Notes under the pieces: generated by a model
What the model was told of the DNA's origin: nothing
Seen by the model: the letters and a program-made list of their open reading frames with translations, nothing else
The model's database searches: none
NCBI RefSeq assembly: GCF_043424415.1
Contig: NZ_JBHWOO010000077.1
Coordinates: 1 to 48,825, forward strand
DNA length: 48,825 bases
From: Luteococcus sp043424415
GTDB taxonomy: Bacteria; Actinomycetota; Actinomycetes; Propionibacteriales; Propionibacteriaceae
Reading direction: 5' to 3'
In this document: one piece after another, positions 39,601 through 48,187 of the stretch
Numbering within the stretch: the stretch's first letter is position 1
Layout: each line of letters opens with the position of its first letter
Program-made: the position numbers and the translations under genes

Positions 39601-40002
39601 ATGGGCACCCACTTCGTCGTCGAGGCCACCAGCAGCCTGCCGCCCGAGCAGGCCCTGGCTCGCGTGCTCGACCTGGACCGCCACCGACCGCCCCTCACGA
39701 CGCTGCACTGGCAACGCCCGCTGCGGCCCGGATCGACGGTGGTGGCCCGCACCGCTCTGGGCCCGCTCGGCTTCGACGACACCATGGTGGTGCGCGAGCT
39801 CGACGCACGCCACGCCCGCCTGGAGAAGACGGGGCGCGTGGTGCGAGGCATGACGACGATCGCTGTCGCGGCCATGCCCAGCGGGGGGAGCCGGGTGCAC
39901 TGGCAGCAGGAGCTCTCGGTGACGGGCATGCCGTGGGCGCTGCCCGTGCGGGTGGCCGGACGGATCTTCTACCGGGGCCTGCTGCGTCGCAGCCTGGGCT
40001 GA
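39601..40002 (+). CDS. SRPBCC/polyketide-cyclase-like protein
   Basis: 133 aa, helix-grip fold expected. Seen: THFVVEATSSLPPEQALARVLDLDRHR, the typical N-terminal strand and helix; WQRPLRPGSTVVARTALGPLGF; a central sheet with TMVVRELDARHARLEKTGRVVRG and GGSRVHWQQELSV; and the long C-terminal helix RVAGRIFYRGLLRRSLG. Members bind small hydrophobic ligands; the ligand here is unknown. The ATG at 39601 is seven bases after CACAAT, the leaderless spacing seen elsewhere. An ATG at 39580 adds MSATIPA and is possible. Confidence 0.75.
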   Translation: MGTHFVVEATSSLPPEQALARVLDLDRHRPPLTTLHWQRPLRPGSTVVARTALGPLGFDDTMVVRELDARHARLEKTGRVVRGMTTIAVAAMPSGGSRVHWQQELSVTGMPWALPVRVAGRIFYRGLLRRSLG

Positions 40003-40133
40003 TTGGCAGGACGTGAATGAACCCAAGCAGTTGAGCGTTCCACCGCCCTCGAAAACCCTTCACCCCCTGGCAGAACGCGCCGCTCGCCCCGACCGACGGG
40101 AATCAGGGACTGGATGTGAAGGACCTGAGTCTT

Positions 40134-40196
40134 CAACTCTCACTACAACTCTCATTCATGATTGCACTGAGAGTTGTAGTCTGCCAGTGAGAATTG
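40134..40196. promoter_or_regulatory. Cluster of four CAACTCTCA half-sites before the AlbA_2 gene
   Basis: CAACTCTCA at 40134-40142 and 40146-40154; the inverted form TGAGAGTTG at 40168-40176 and, with one mismatch, 40188-40196. The inner pair extends to CTACAACTCTCA/TGAGAGTTGTAG (40143-40154 and 40168-40179), a 12-bp hairpin. The same nonamer occurs in the cspA leader at 39396-39404. Confidence 0.7.
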
Positions 40197-40230
40197 GAGT
40201 GACGAGAGGCTGGCCGAGGCGATCACGCAG

Positions 40231-41712
40231 ATGCGTGATCGCCGTGGAGACACGACCTCCATCGAGGTGAAGCGCGCCGCCGGTGGCGTCCCGGTGATGC
40301 CAGAAACCCTTGCAGCGTTCGCCAACATGCCCGACGGTGGCACCGTCATCCTCGGCCTCGACGAGGCGGGTGGACGATTTGACGTGGTCGGCGTGCCCGA
40401 CATCGCAACTCTTGAGGCAGGCCTCGTCTCCATCGCCCGTCAGGCAGTCCATCCAGCGCCGCTCCTGGACTTCCAGACCTTTCAGGTCGATGGCCACTCG
40501 GTCCTGGTCGCCCACGTGGCACCGCTCCACATCGCCGACAAGCCCGCCACCGTGGCCGGACGTGCGTACCTTCGTCAGGCGGACGGCGACTATCCCATGC
40601 ACCCGCATGAGCTCCGGATGCTCGAGGTGGCGAAGCTCCACAGCGACGAACAGGTGAACCACGACCTGGCTCCCGCCATCGGACGCGGGCGGGCAGATCT
40701 GGATGCGGATCTGGTTGCCAAGTACCTTGACAACGTCCGCCGTCACGACCGGCGGCTGCGTGATTGCACGGACGCCCAGATCCTGCAGATGACCAATGTG
40801 CTGAACTCTTCTGACGAGCCGACCGTGGCTGGCCTCTACTCGCTCGGGACATACCCCCAGGGCCAGTACCCCGCGCTCACGGTGACTGCTGCAGTACAGC
40901 TGGCCGGCGGGGAGGGCCAGGCCCGTAACCGCAATCTGCAGGACTTCACAGGCCCAGTCCCAGCCTTGCTCGAGGACATCCTCGGCTGGGTCCAGAACAA
41001 CCTCGACACGGTCCACCGCTACCGTGACGACGGTCACATGGAAGAGATCCCGGAGCTGCCCCTCAATGCCGTCCGCGAGCTGGTCGCCAACGCCTTGGTA
41101 CATCGCGACCTCGGCCCGAGCACCCTGGGCACAGGCAAGCAGATCCAGATCCGACTCACTGCAAAGAGCTTCTTCATTCACAGTCCGGGTGGCCTTCGGG
41201 GGGTTTCACTGACTCAGCTGGTCAGCGTCGAGCACGCCCAGGCTGCGGTGAACCAGCGGCTGTACCAGATCGCCAAACGCCTGACGAGCTCGGACGGCGC
41301 CTCCATCATCGAGGGCGAGGGCGGGGGTATTCGAGAGGTCTTCCGCTCTGTGCAGGACCGAGGCCTGTCACGCCCCCAGCTGGTCGACACCGGAGTTCAG
41401 TTCAAGGCTCTGCTCTGGCGCCCGCGCAGCGGTTCCGATACCGCCTCGCCACCCGCCGTCACCTCGCAGAGCGGACCAGTGGTCACCGCATCGCTGCGAA
41501 GCACCTCGCCCACCCGCAATGAACCTCTCGTGCTCTCAACCCTGGGCAACAGCACTGCGCCCCTGACCATCCACGAACTGGTCAGCGGGACCGGGCTGAC
41601 GATGGGACAGGTGCGCTATGCCCTGGACCAGCCACTACGGGATGGCCTCGTGGTCATGGACGGGCAGCAGGGGTCCCGGTCAACCCGTTACCGGCTCTCC
41701 GGTGACGAGTGA
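40231..41712 (+). CDS. AlbA_2/ATPase-type putative transcriptional regulator
   Basis: 493 aa as called. Seen: an AlbA_2 (Schlafen-like) DNA-binding region with DTTSIEVKRAAGGVPVMPETLAAF and GGTVILGLDEAGGRFDVVGV; AYLRQADGDYPMHPHE; an HATPase_c_4-like part with ELPLNAVRELVANALVHRDL and FIHSPGGLRGVS; and a C-terminal winged-helix-like segment (LSTLGNSTAPLTIHELVSGTGLTMGQVRYAL). Such proteins regulate their own or neighbouring genes; ligand unknown. Homology appears to start before the ATG: the in-frame codons from 40201 read DERLAEAITQ, but no ATG, GTG or TTG occurs between the stop at 40177 and 40231, so a CTG at 40210 or an N-terminal lesion is possible. GC is lower than in the neighbours. Confidence 0.85.
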   Translation: MRDRRGDTTSIEVKRAAGGVPVMPETLAAFANMPDGGTVILGLDEAGGRFDVVGVPDIATLEAGLVSIARQAVHPAPLLDFQTFQVDGHSVLVAHVAPLHIADKPATVAGRAYLRQADGDYPMHPHELRMLEVAKLHSDEQVNHDLAPAIGRGRADLDADLVAKYLDNVRRHDRRLRDCTDAQILQMTNVLNSSDEPTVAGLYSLGTYPQGQYPALTVTAAVQLAGGEGQARNRNLQDFTGPVPALLEDILGWVQNNLDTVHRYRDDGHMEEIPELPLNAVRELVANALVHRDLGPSTLGTGKQIQIRLTAKSFFIHSPGGLRGVSLTQLVSVEHAQAAVNQRLYQIAKRLTSSDGASIIEGEGGGIREVFRSVQDRGLSRPQLVDTGVQFKALLWRPRSGSDTASPPAVTSQSGPVVTASLRSTSPTRNEPLVLSTLGNSTAPLTIHELVSGTGLTMGQVRYALDQPLRDGLVVMDGQQGSRSTRYRLSGDE

Positions 41713-41752
41713 CCCAAGGACCGGCCACTCCACCCGAACTGGGGACAGAGCG

Positions 41753-42164
41753 TCACCCCTGCATCGCCCCACGACCCGACACCCGAGTCCGGTGGTCGAC
41801 GATGCGGTAGGCGATGGTGGCCACCGTCAGCCACGCGGGGGCGACCAGAAGCTCCCCGGCCGCTCCCGACCACGGGCTTCGACCGGCCAGACTGGCACGC
41901 ATCGCGTCGAGGGCGTGCTGCAGCGGCAGAAAGCCACCCACGGTGTGCAGCGCCGGGTGTGAGCAGGGCTCCCGAGGTGAGGACCAGGAGGCTCCCCGCC
42001 GTGTTGTGGATGAGGTCCTGCGACTGGTTGCCGATGGCGCGGGCAATGATGGCCAGCCCGAAAGCGGTGCAGGCCACCACCGCAGGCAGCAGGATCCAAC
42101 TGCGTTGCAGTACTGGCAGCACCATTGCCGGGCTGCCCATGACCATCGCGACCACCACGCACAT
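41753..42164 (-). pseudogene. Frameshifted remnant of an ABC-2 type permease
   Basis: One frame reads VLPVLQRSWILLPAVVACTAFGL, then IIARAIGNQSQDLIHNTAGSLL and LTSGALLTP. The next frame continues HTVGGFLPLQHALDAMRASLAG and ends VATIAYRIVDHRT...AMQG. Together they match the last three helices and the LPLxHxLDAxR element of ABC-2 permeases. One extra base in the CCGGG run near 41953-41957 separates the frames. The first half of the protein is missing; the roughly 150 bases up to cydC show only scattered fragments. The whole stretch 41713-42314 holds no intact gene. Confidence 0.7.
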
Positions 42165-42314
42165 CTACCCAAAGCTCCCCAAGAAGCCCGAACGCATGGC
42201 GAATGGCCGCACACCGATCTGGTGACATGCCGGCACCAGGAGTCCCCCAGTCAGAGGATGAGGCCCTGGGTGCCGCCCTCACATCCATGCCACTGGGTTC
42301 CGCATGCACGGATA

Positions 42315-43973
42315 CTACGGTGCGGCCAGACCCACCCGGCCACTGGCGTGCTGGACCCCCTCGTCGTGATGGCTCACCAGCACGACGGCCCGGTCGGACA
42401 GTGCCTTCGCCAGGTCTTCCATGACGACCTGGGCCGTGACCGGGTCGAGGTGGGCCAGCGGCTCGTCGAGCAGGACCACCGAACGCTCCGAAAGCACGGC
42501 CCTGGCCAGGCCGAAGCGGGCGCGCTCTCCCCCCGAAAGCCGCCTGCCACCGGCCCCCAGGAGTTCGTCGAGCCCCCCGGGGAGGCTCTGGAACCAGCTC
42601 CCCAGACCCACTGTCTGCAAGGCTCCCAGCAGCTCCCGGTCCGTCGCGGAGGGACTGGCCAGACGAAGGTTCTCGCGGACGGTGGAGGCGAAGACGTGCA
42701 CCTCGTCGTCGACCAGCACCAGCCCCCGACGTGCCACCGCGGGCGGCTCGGCCAGGGCATCGCGCCCCTCCAACAGGTAGCTTCCGCCGGTTGGGTCGAG
42801 GTGGCGGGCCAGGACCGCCAGCAGGGTCGACTTGCCCGAGCCGCTGGGCCCCTGCACGACGACGAACTGGCCCGGCTCGACGCCGAGGTCGGTGGGTGCC
42901 AGGGCCGGACGTTCACTGTCCCAGCGGGCCGTCAGCCCGTGCGCGTCGAGAATCCGCGGCGCCCCATCGGCGGGGAGCTCGCGTGCCGGCTCCGACCCCT
43001 CCTCCGGAATGATCTCGGCGCCCGCCACGGCCGGCTCCATGGCCAGCAGCCCTTCCAGTCGTCTACCGGCGGCCCGGGCACGGGCGAGGGAACCCACTGC
43101 ATCCGGGATGCCACCGATCACCTCGCCCAGGGCGACGGGGGTCAGCACCAGCAGTGCTGCCACCGGGGTCGACATGCCCCGCGCCAGCCAGGGTTCCACC
43201 ACCGCTGCCATCCACACCGCATGGCCGACCGTGACGACGGGCACCAGCCCCACACCCACCGCACGCCCCCACGCCTGGCGGCTGACGGCCCGGGCCAGCC
43301 GCTGCTGGGCCTCGTCCAGCGCCCGCAGCGCCCACGCCTGGCCACCGGCTGCCGCCACCTCCGCCTCGACCCGCACCACCACGGCCGACAGGGTGGCCAC
43401 ACTCGCCCGCGCGGCGACCACCGAGGCCTGGCCGCGGCTCTCGAGCCACCAGCCCACCACGCCCACCACAGCGGCACAGACCATCGAGCTGAGCACCACG
43501 GGCACGGCGGGCAGGAAGACGAGGGCATCGATGAGGGCCGCCGCACAGCCCGCCACCACCAGCGAGACCAGGGGGACGACCACCCTGACCTGGGCCTGGG
43601 TGACGTCCTCGAGGTCGTCGACCACCCCGGCCAGCAGGTCGCCCCGGCCCCGACGCCCCAGCCGTGCGGGAGCCAGCGGAACCAGGCGCTGGTAGACCCG
43701 TCCGCGCTCCTCGGCGAGGGCCGACAGGGCGGCATCGTGGGAGCGGACCCGTTCCCGGTAGCGCAGCACCGGGCGCGCCATGCCGAAGGCCCGCACCCCC
43801 ACGATGGCCGTCATCAGCGTCAGGATCGGCGGGCGCAGGGACGCCGCCACCACGAGCCAGCCCGACAGTGCCGTCAGTGCAACACCCGAGGCCAGGGCGA
43901 GCCCTCCCTCGATCGAGGCCGGCAGGATGCCGGGCACCAGACGTCGCACGCGGTACCGGCCGGCGCCCATCAT
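42315..43973 (-). CDS. cydC: Thiol reductant ABC exporter subunit CydC
   Basis: Half of the CydDC exporter (cysteine, glutathione or haem-linked in E. coli) needed to assemble cytochrome bd; 552 aa. Seen: a membrane domain of about six helices (GILPASIEGGLALASGVALTAL ... GEVIGGIPDAVGSLARARAAGRRLEGLL), then an ATPase with Walker A GPSGSGKST, VFASTVRENLRLA, signature LSGGERAR, Walker B VVLLDEPLAHLD and H-loop VSHHDEG. The ATG at 43973 overlaps the cydD stop (TGA inside ATGATG) and follows GAGGGGG. It is the last gene of the cydABDC operon. Confidence 0.94.
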   Translation of the reverse strand: MMGAGRYRVRRLVPGILPASIEGGLALASGVALTALSGWLVVAASLRPPILTLMTAIVGVRAFGMARPVLRYRERVRSHDAALSALAEERGRVYQRLVPLAPARLGRRGRGDLLAGVVDDLEDVTQAQVRVVVPLVSLVVAGCAAALIDALVFLPAVPVVLSSMVCAAVVGVVGWWLESRGQASVVAARASVATLSAVVVRVEAEVAAAGGQAWALRALDEAQQRLARAVSRQAWGRAVGVGLVPVVTVGHAVWMAAVVEPWLARGMSTPVAALLVLTPVALGEVIGGIPDAVGSLARARAAGRRLEGLLAMEPAVAGAEIIPEEGSEPARELPADGAPRILDAHGLTARWDSERPALAPTDLGVEPGQFVVVQGPSGSGKSTLLAVLARHLDPTGGSYLLEGRDALAEPPAVARRGLVLVDDEVHVFASTVRENLRLASPSATDRELLGALQTVGLGSWFQSLPGGLDELLGAGGRRLSGGERARFGLARAVLSERSVVLLDEPLAHLDPVTAQVVMEDLAKALSDRAVVLVSHHDEGVQHASGRVGLAAP

Positions 43974-45565
43974 CGCCCCCTCGCAAGGGCTGCGCCGTCG
44001 CCGACACCGACGACGGCATCGGCCGCGGCGACCAGGGAAGGCCGGTGGGAGGCTGCGACGACGATGTGCTCCCGGGCCGCCTGCCGGACCACGTCGTCGA
44101 TGACGGCCTCGGTGCCGGCATCCAGGTTGGCGGTGGGCTCGTCGAGCAGCAGCAGCGGAGCGTCGGACAGCAGGGCACGTGCCAGGGCGACTCGGGCCCG
44201 CTGCCCGGCCGACAGCCCGAAGCCGTCCTCGCCGAGGGTGGTGTCGAGCCCCCGGGGAAGACTGGCGAGCAGGTCGCCGAGCGCCACCCGGTCGAGCACC
44301 TCGCCCAGCTCCCGGTCGCTGACCGGCCGCGGCGACGACAGTGTCAGGTTGGTCCGCAGGGAGGCCGGGGCGAGGAAGGGTCGTTGGGTGACCAGGTGGG
44401 CGCGGGGTGCCAGGACCTGCCCCGAGGTGGGGACGCGTAGCCCCGCCAGCAGTTCCAGGGTCGTCGTCTTGCCCGATCCGGACGGCCCCACGAGCACGGT
44501 CAGCCCTCGCTCCGCGGTGAAGGACAGGCCGGTCAGGACGTCGGAGGAGGTCGGGGCGTGCCGGAAAAAGACCTGGTGGACGATGGCGCGGTCCTCGTCG
44601 CGTCGGCCCTCCTCCGGCACATCGACGGGGCCGGCGAGGATCGTGGCGATCGTCCCCAGTGCCGTCGCCCCGTCGGCCGCACTGTGGAATTCTGCGCCGA
44701 CGCGCCGGATCGGCCAGTAGGCCTCGGGGGCCAGCAGGATCAGCGGCAGCCCCACCGCCAGGGACATGCCGCCCTCGGCCAGCCGGATGCCGGTGAGCAC
44801 CGCCACGATCGCCACTGAGAGGGTGGCCAGCAGCTCCAGGGCAGCCGAGCTGAGGAAGGCGATGCGCAGGGTCTCGACGGTGGCCCTGCGGTGGGCATCG
44901 CTGACCGTGCGGATGGTGCCTGACTGGAGGTGCGCACGGGAGTGCGAGACCAGGGTCGGGAGTCCTCGCATGATGTCCAGGAAGTGGTGCGAGAGCTGTT
45001 CCAGGGCCTGCCACCGCTGTTCGGTGGCATCCCGGGTCGCCATGCCGATCAAGGCCGCGAACAAGGGCAGCAAGGGGATGGTGAGCACGGGCACCAGGGC
45101 CGTCCACGGGTCCAGGAAGACCATGGCGAGCACCACGCCGAAGGGGACGACGACGGCGGAGACCAGCGACGGCAGGTAGCGCGAGACATAGGGTTCGACC
45201 GAGCCCACGCCTTGGGTCAGCAGCGTCACCGTCTCGTGCTGGTCCTCGTCATCCCGGCGCAGCCCCTGAGCCATGGCATGGTCCGCGAGCCGCCGGCGAA
45301 GGCCACCGGAGACGACCGTCCCCGCCCGTGCCGCGACCAGTTCACCGACGGCCACCACCAGGCCCCGGGCGACGAAGGCGAGCACCACCCGCAGTCCCGC
45401 GGAGTGCAGAGCCTCGCCCTGCACCACGGCCAGGACCAGCCCTGCCACCGCCAGCGCCTGCGCGATGGCCGCGACACCCGAGAGCACCCCCAACACCGTC
45501 AGCGCCGCCAGGTGCGGTCGGGCTCCAGGCACCAGGGCGAGCAGCCGCCGGTCGAAGGGTTCCAT
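43970..45565 (-). CDS. cydD: Thiol reductant ABC exporter subunit CydD
   Basis: Partner of CydC, 531 aa. Seen: six helices with GVLSGVAAIAQALAVAGLV, SRYLPSLVSAVVVPFGVVLAMVFLDPWTALV and IRLAEGGMSLAVGLPLILLAPEAYWPIRRVGAEFH, the last being a CydD hallmark; then an ATPase with GPSGSGKTT, SLRTNLTLSSP, signature LSAGQRAR and LLLLDEPTANLD. The signature has Ala in place of the usual second Gly-region residue (LSGGQ), which CydD proteins tolerate. The ATG at 45565 lies 16 bases after cydB, behind GAGGGG; a TTG at 45601 within cydB is the other in-frame option. It is coupled to cydC by overlap. Confidence 0.93.
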   Translation of the reverse strand: MEPFDRRLLALVPGARPHLAALTVLGVLSGVAAIAQALAVAGLVLAVVQGEALHSAGLRVVLAFVARGLVVAVGELVAARAGTVVSGGLRRRLADHAMAQGLRRDDEDQHETVTLLTQGVGSVEPYVSRYLPSLVSAVVVPFGVVLAMVFLDPWTALVPVLTIPLLPLFAALIGMATRDATEQRWQALEQLSHHFLDIMRGLPTLVSHSRAHLQSGTIRTVSDAHRRATVETLRIAFLSSAALELLATLSVAIVAVLTGIRLAEGGMSLAVGLPLILLAPEAYWPIRRVGAEFHSAADGATALGTIATILAGPVDVPEEGRRDEDRAIVHQVFFRHAPTSSDVLTGLSFTAERGLTVLVGPSGSGKTTTLELLAGLRVPTSGQVLAPRAHLVTQRPFLAPASLRTNLTLSSPRPVSDRELGEVLDRVALGDLLASLPRGLDTTLGEDGFGLSAGQRARVALARALLSDAPLLLLDEPTANLDAGTEAVIDDVVRQAAREHIVVAASHRPSLVAAADAVVGVGDGAALARGR

Positions 45566-45581
45566 GCGCGGTCGGGGCCCC

Positions 45582-46589
45582 TCAGCCGTGGGCTTCTGCA
45601 AGGTCCTCGACGCTGATCCGGCGCCGGAAGACCCAGTAGGTGTAGCCGGTGTAGAGCAGCACGACCGGGGTGATCACCCCTGCCGCGCCCGTCATGATCC
45701 TGAGCGTCAGCGGGCTGCTCGCGGCGTTGAGGTGGGTCAGGGACCATGCGGGATCGAGGGTGGAGGGCATCACGTCGGGGAAGAGTGCCGCGAACAGGCT
45801 GGCCACCCCCATCGCGATGGCCACGCAACTGGCCAGGAAGGCGGGCCGCTCGCGCCCGCCGGCCAGGAGCACCGACAGCACGAGGGCGACGGCCGCGATG
45901 GCGAACAGGACCCAGGCCCCGGTGCTCGAACGCTGGCTGAGGACGGTGAGGAGCCAGACGGCCACGAGACCGACGGCGGGGATCCCCAGGCGACGGGCGG
46001 CGCGGCGGGCCGCGTGGTGCAGGGCACCCCCGGTCTTCAGGGCGAGGAAGAGGGCACCGTGGAAGAGGCACAGCACCGCCATGGCGATGCCACCCAGGAG
46101 CGCCAGCGGGTTGAAGAGCCCGAGCAGGCCGCCCACGTATTCCATGTCGGCATCGATCGGAACCCCCACCACGATGTTGGTGAAGGCCACTCCCCAGACG
46201 AAGGCCGGGACCCAGGAGCCGATCATGATCCCGGCATCACACCACCGGCGCCAGGCCTCGTCGCTGCGCTTGGGGCGGTACTCCAGCGCGACGCCGCGCA
46301 TGATGAGGGCCACCAGCACCAGGAGCAGGGGAATGTAGAAGCCGGAGAAGAGCGTCGCGTACCAGTGGGGGAAGGCCGCGAAGATGGCTCCTCCCGCCGT
46401 GATCAGCCAGACCTCGTTGCCGTCCCAGTGCGGCCCGATGGTGGTGAGCATCACGCGTCGACGGTCGGGGGACTCGGCAGGGTCTCCGTCGAGGATGGGC
46501 AGCAGCATGCCCACACCGAAGTCGAAACCCTCCAGGACGAAGTAGCCGATCCACAGCACGGCGATGGTGGAGAACCAGAACAGTTCCAT
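45582..46589 (-). CDS. cydB: Cytochrome bd ubiquinol/menaquinol oxidase subunit II
   Basis: Membrane subunit of the high-affinity terminal oxidase, 335 aa, eight to nine helices. Seen: the start MELFWFSTIAVLWIGYFVLEGFDFGVGMLLP, typical of CydB; TIGPHWDGNEVWLITAGGAIFAAFPHWYAT, the conserved loop by helix 2; and VLLYTGYTYWVFRRRI near the end. The ATG at 46589 follows GAGGAAA and lies 10 bases after cydA. Together with cydA it makes the b558-b595/d-type complex that reduces oxygen without pumping protons. Confidence 0.96.
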   Translation of the reverse strand: MELFWFSTIAVLWIGYFVLEGFDFGVGMLLPILDGDPAESPDRRRVMLTTIGPHWDGNEVWLITAGGAIFAAFPHWYATLFSGFYIPLLLVLVALIMRGVALEYRPKRSDEAWRRWCDAGIMIGSWVPAFVWGVAFTNIVVGVPIDADMEYVGGLLGLFNPLALLGGIAMAVLCLFHGALFLALKTGGALHHAARRAARRLGIPAVGLVAVWLLTVLSQRSSTGAWVLFAIAAVALVLSVLLAGGRERPAFLASCVAIAMGVASLFAALFPDVMPSTLDPAWSLTHLNAASSPLTLRIMTGAAGVITPVVLLYTGYTYWVFRRRISVEDLAEAHG

Positions 46590-46599
46590 GGCAATTTCC

Positions 46600-48048
46600 T
46601 CAGTAGGAGAAGACGAGTCGCTGGTCGGATGGCCTGCCGGTTCCGCTCGGCCCGGACGGAATGGGCACCGGCACGGCCCCCTGGCGCACATAGCGCAGCA
46701 GCAGCTTCACCTCGACCACGGCCAGTGCCCCGTACAGCAGGGTGAAGGCGCTCATCGAGACCAGGACCTCCACCGTCGAGACCCCCGGGGAGACTGCGGA
46801 TGCGGTGGTCATCAGGCCGAAGACGGCCCACGGCTGGCGTCCCGTCTCGGTGAAGATCCAGCCGAAGGAGTTGGCGAGCAGCGGCAGGAGGGGGGTGGCC
46901 ATGATGAGCCAGTGCCACCACGCTTGGCGCAGTGCGCTGGTGGATGCCGACCGTCGAGTCATCCACAGCACCAGCGCGCCCACGCCCATGGCGGCGAAGC
47001 CGGTGCCCATCATGAGGCGGAAGGTCCAGTAGGCCAGCGGGATGTTCGGGGTGTAGCGCGAGCCCGTGTCGGCGGTGAGCTCTCCTGCGCCATAGGTCTG
47101 CGCGTACTCCTCCCGCAGGTTGTCGATGCCCTCGATCTCGGCAGTGAAGTCGCCCTTGCCCAGGAAGGAGAGCAGGCCGGGGACCTCGATCCAGTGGTGG
47201 GCATTCTCGCCGTTGAGGTCGCCGGTGCTCAGCACGGAGAAGGGGGCGCCCGACGAGGTTTCGTAGTGGGCTTCCGCCGCCGCCATCTTCATGGGCTGAA
47301 CCTCGGTCATCACCTTGCCCTGGAGGTCACCCGATCCGACCACGAGGGCTCCGGAGGCCAGCATCACGATGGCGGCGCTGCGCGTGGCACGCCGGTACAT
47401 GCCCAGATCCGCGGACTCGCCGGGACGGCGCAGGTGCCACAGGGCCGCGGCGAGCACGAGTGCCGCGCCGGTCATGTAGGCGGCAGCCATGACGTGGGGG
47501 AAGGTGACCAGCTGGACCTTGTTGATCAGGACGGCGACGAAGTCGGTCATCTCGGCGCGCCCGGTCTCCGGGTTGAAGCGGTAGCCCACCGGGTGCTGCA
47601 TGAAGGAGTTCGCGGCCAGGATGAAGTAGGCCGACAGGGCCGTCCCGATGTGGACGATCCACATGCTGGCGGCGTGCAGCTTCTCCGGGATGCGCCCCCA
47701 GCCGAAGATCCACAGGCCGAGGAAGGTGGACTCGAGGAAGAAGGCCAGCAGCGCCTCGAAGGCCAGCGGGGCGCCGAAGATGTCCCCCACGAAGCGGGAG
47801 TAGTCGGACCAGTTCATCCCGAACTGGAACTCCTGGACGATCCCGGTGACGAGCCCCAGGGCGAAGTTGATCGTGAACAGGCTGCCGAGCCACTTCGTCA
47901 TGCGCAGGTGCTCCGGCTTGTGGCTCCGCACCCAGGCCGTGTGATAGGCGGCCACGAAGGCCGACAACCCGATCGTGATCGGCACAAACAAGAAGTGGTA
48001 CACGGTCGTGATGGCGAACTGCCACCGAGCGAGGGTGACTTGGTCCAC
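46600..48048 (-). CDS. cydA: Cytochrome bd ubiquinol/menaquinol oxidase subunit I
   Basis: Haem-bearing subunit, 482 aa. Seen: LARWQFAITTVYHFLFVPITIGL with the haem ligand His18; FGAPLAFEALLAFFLESTFLGLWIFGW with the conserved glutamates of the proton/oxygen path; QHPVGYRFNPETGRAEMTDF; a short Q-loop (the whole protein is about 40 residues shorter than E. coli CydA); and GRQPWAVFGLMTTASAVSPGVS, the conserved GRQPW quinol-site motif. The GTG start at 48048 follows AGGGGAAAA. A 19-bp direct repeat lies 28-71 bases upstream. The operon order is cydA-cydB-cydD-cydC. Confidence 0.97.
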   Translation of the reverse strand: MDQVTLARWQFAITTVYHFLFVPITIGLSAFVAAYHTAWVRSHKPEHLRMTKWLGSLFTINFALGLVTGIVQEFQFGMNWSDYSRFVGDIFGAPLAFEALLAFFLESTFLGLWIFGWGRIPEKLHAASMWIVHIGTALSAYFILAANSFMQHPVGYRFNPETGRAEMTDFVAVLINKVQLVTFPHVMAAAYMTGAALVLAAALWHLRRPGESADLGMYRRATRSAAIVMLASGALVVGSGDLQGKVMTEVQPMKMAAAEAHYETSSGAPFSVLSTGDLNGENAHHWIEVPGLLSFLGKGDFTAEIEGIDNLREEYAQTYGAGELTADTGSRYTPNIPLAYWTFRLMMGTGFAAMGVGALVLWMTRRSASTSALRQAWWHWLIMATPLLPLLANSFGWIFTETGRQPWAVFGLMTTASAVSPGVSTVEVLVSMSAFTLLYGALAVVEVKLLLRYVRQGAVPVPIPSGPSGTGRPSDQRLVFSY

Positions 48049-48076
48049 GGTTTTCCCCTGCCACGAGTCCTCAGAT

Positions 48077-48119
48077 GTCAGGAAATCCAGACACCATGGC
48101 GTCAGGATAACCCGACACC
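48077..48119. repeat. 19-bp imperfect direct repeat upstream of cydA
   Basis: GTCAGGAAATCCAGACACC (48077-48095) and GTCAGGATAACCCGACACC (48101-48119) agree at 16 of 19 positions and are 24 bases apart start to start, close to two helix turns. They lie in the cydA promoter or leader region; no Rex-type TTGTGA/TCACAA site was seen. Confidence 0.75.
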
Positions 48120-48187
48120 TGGGGAACTCAACCGGCGATCCAGCAGGGGCACGCGCCGCAGCGTGGCAGCCGTCAGGAGAAGGTCAG

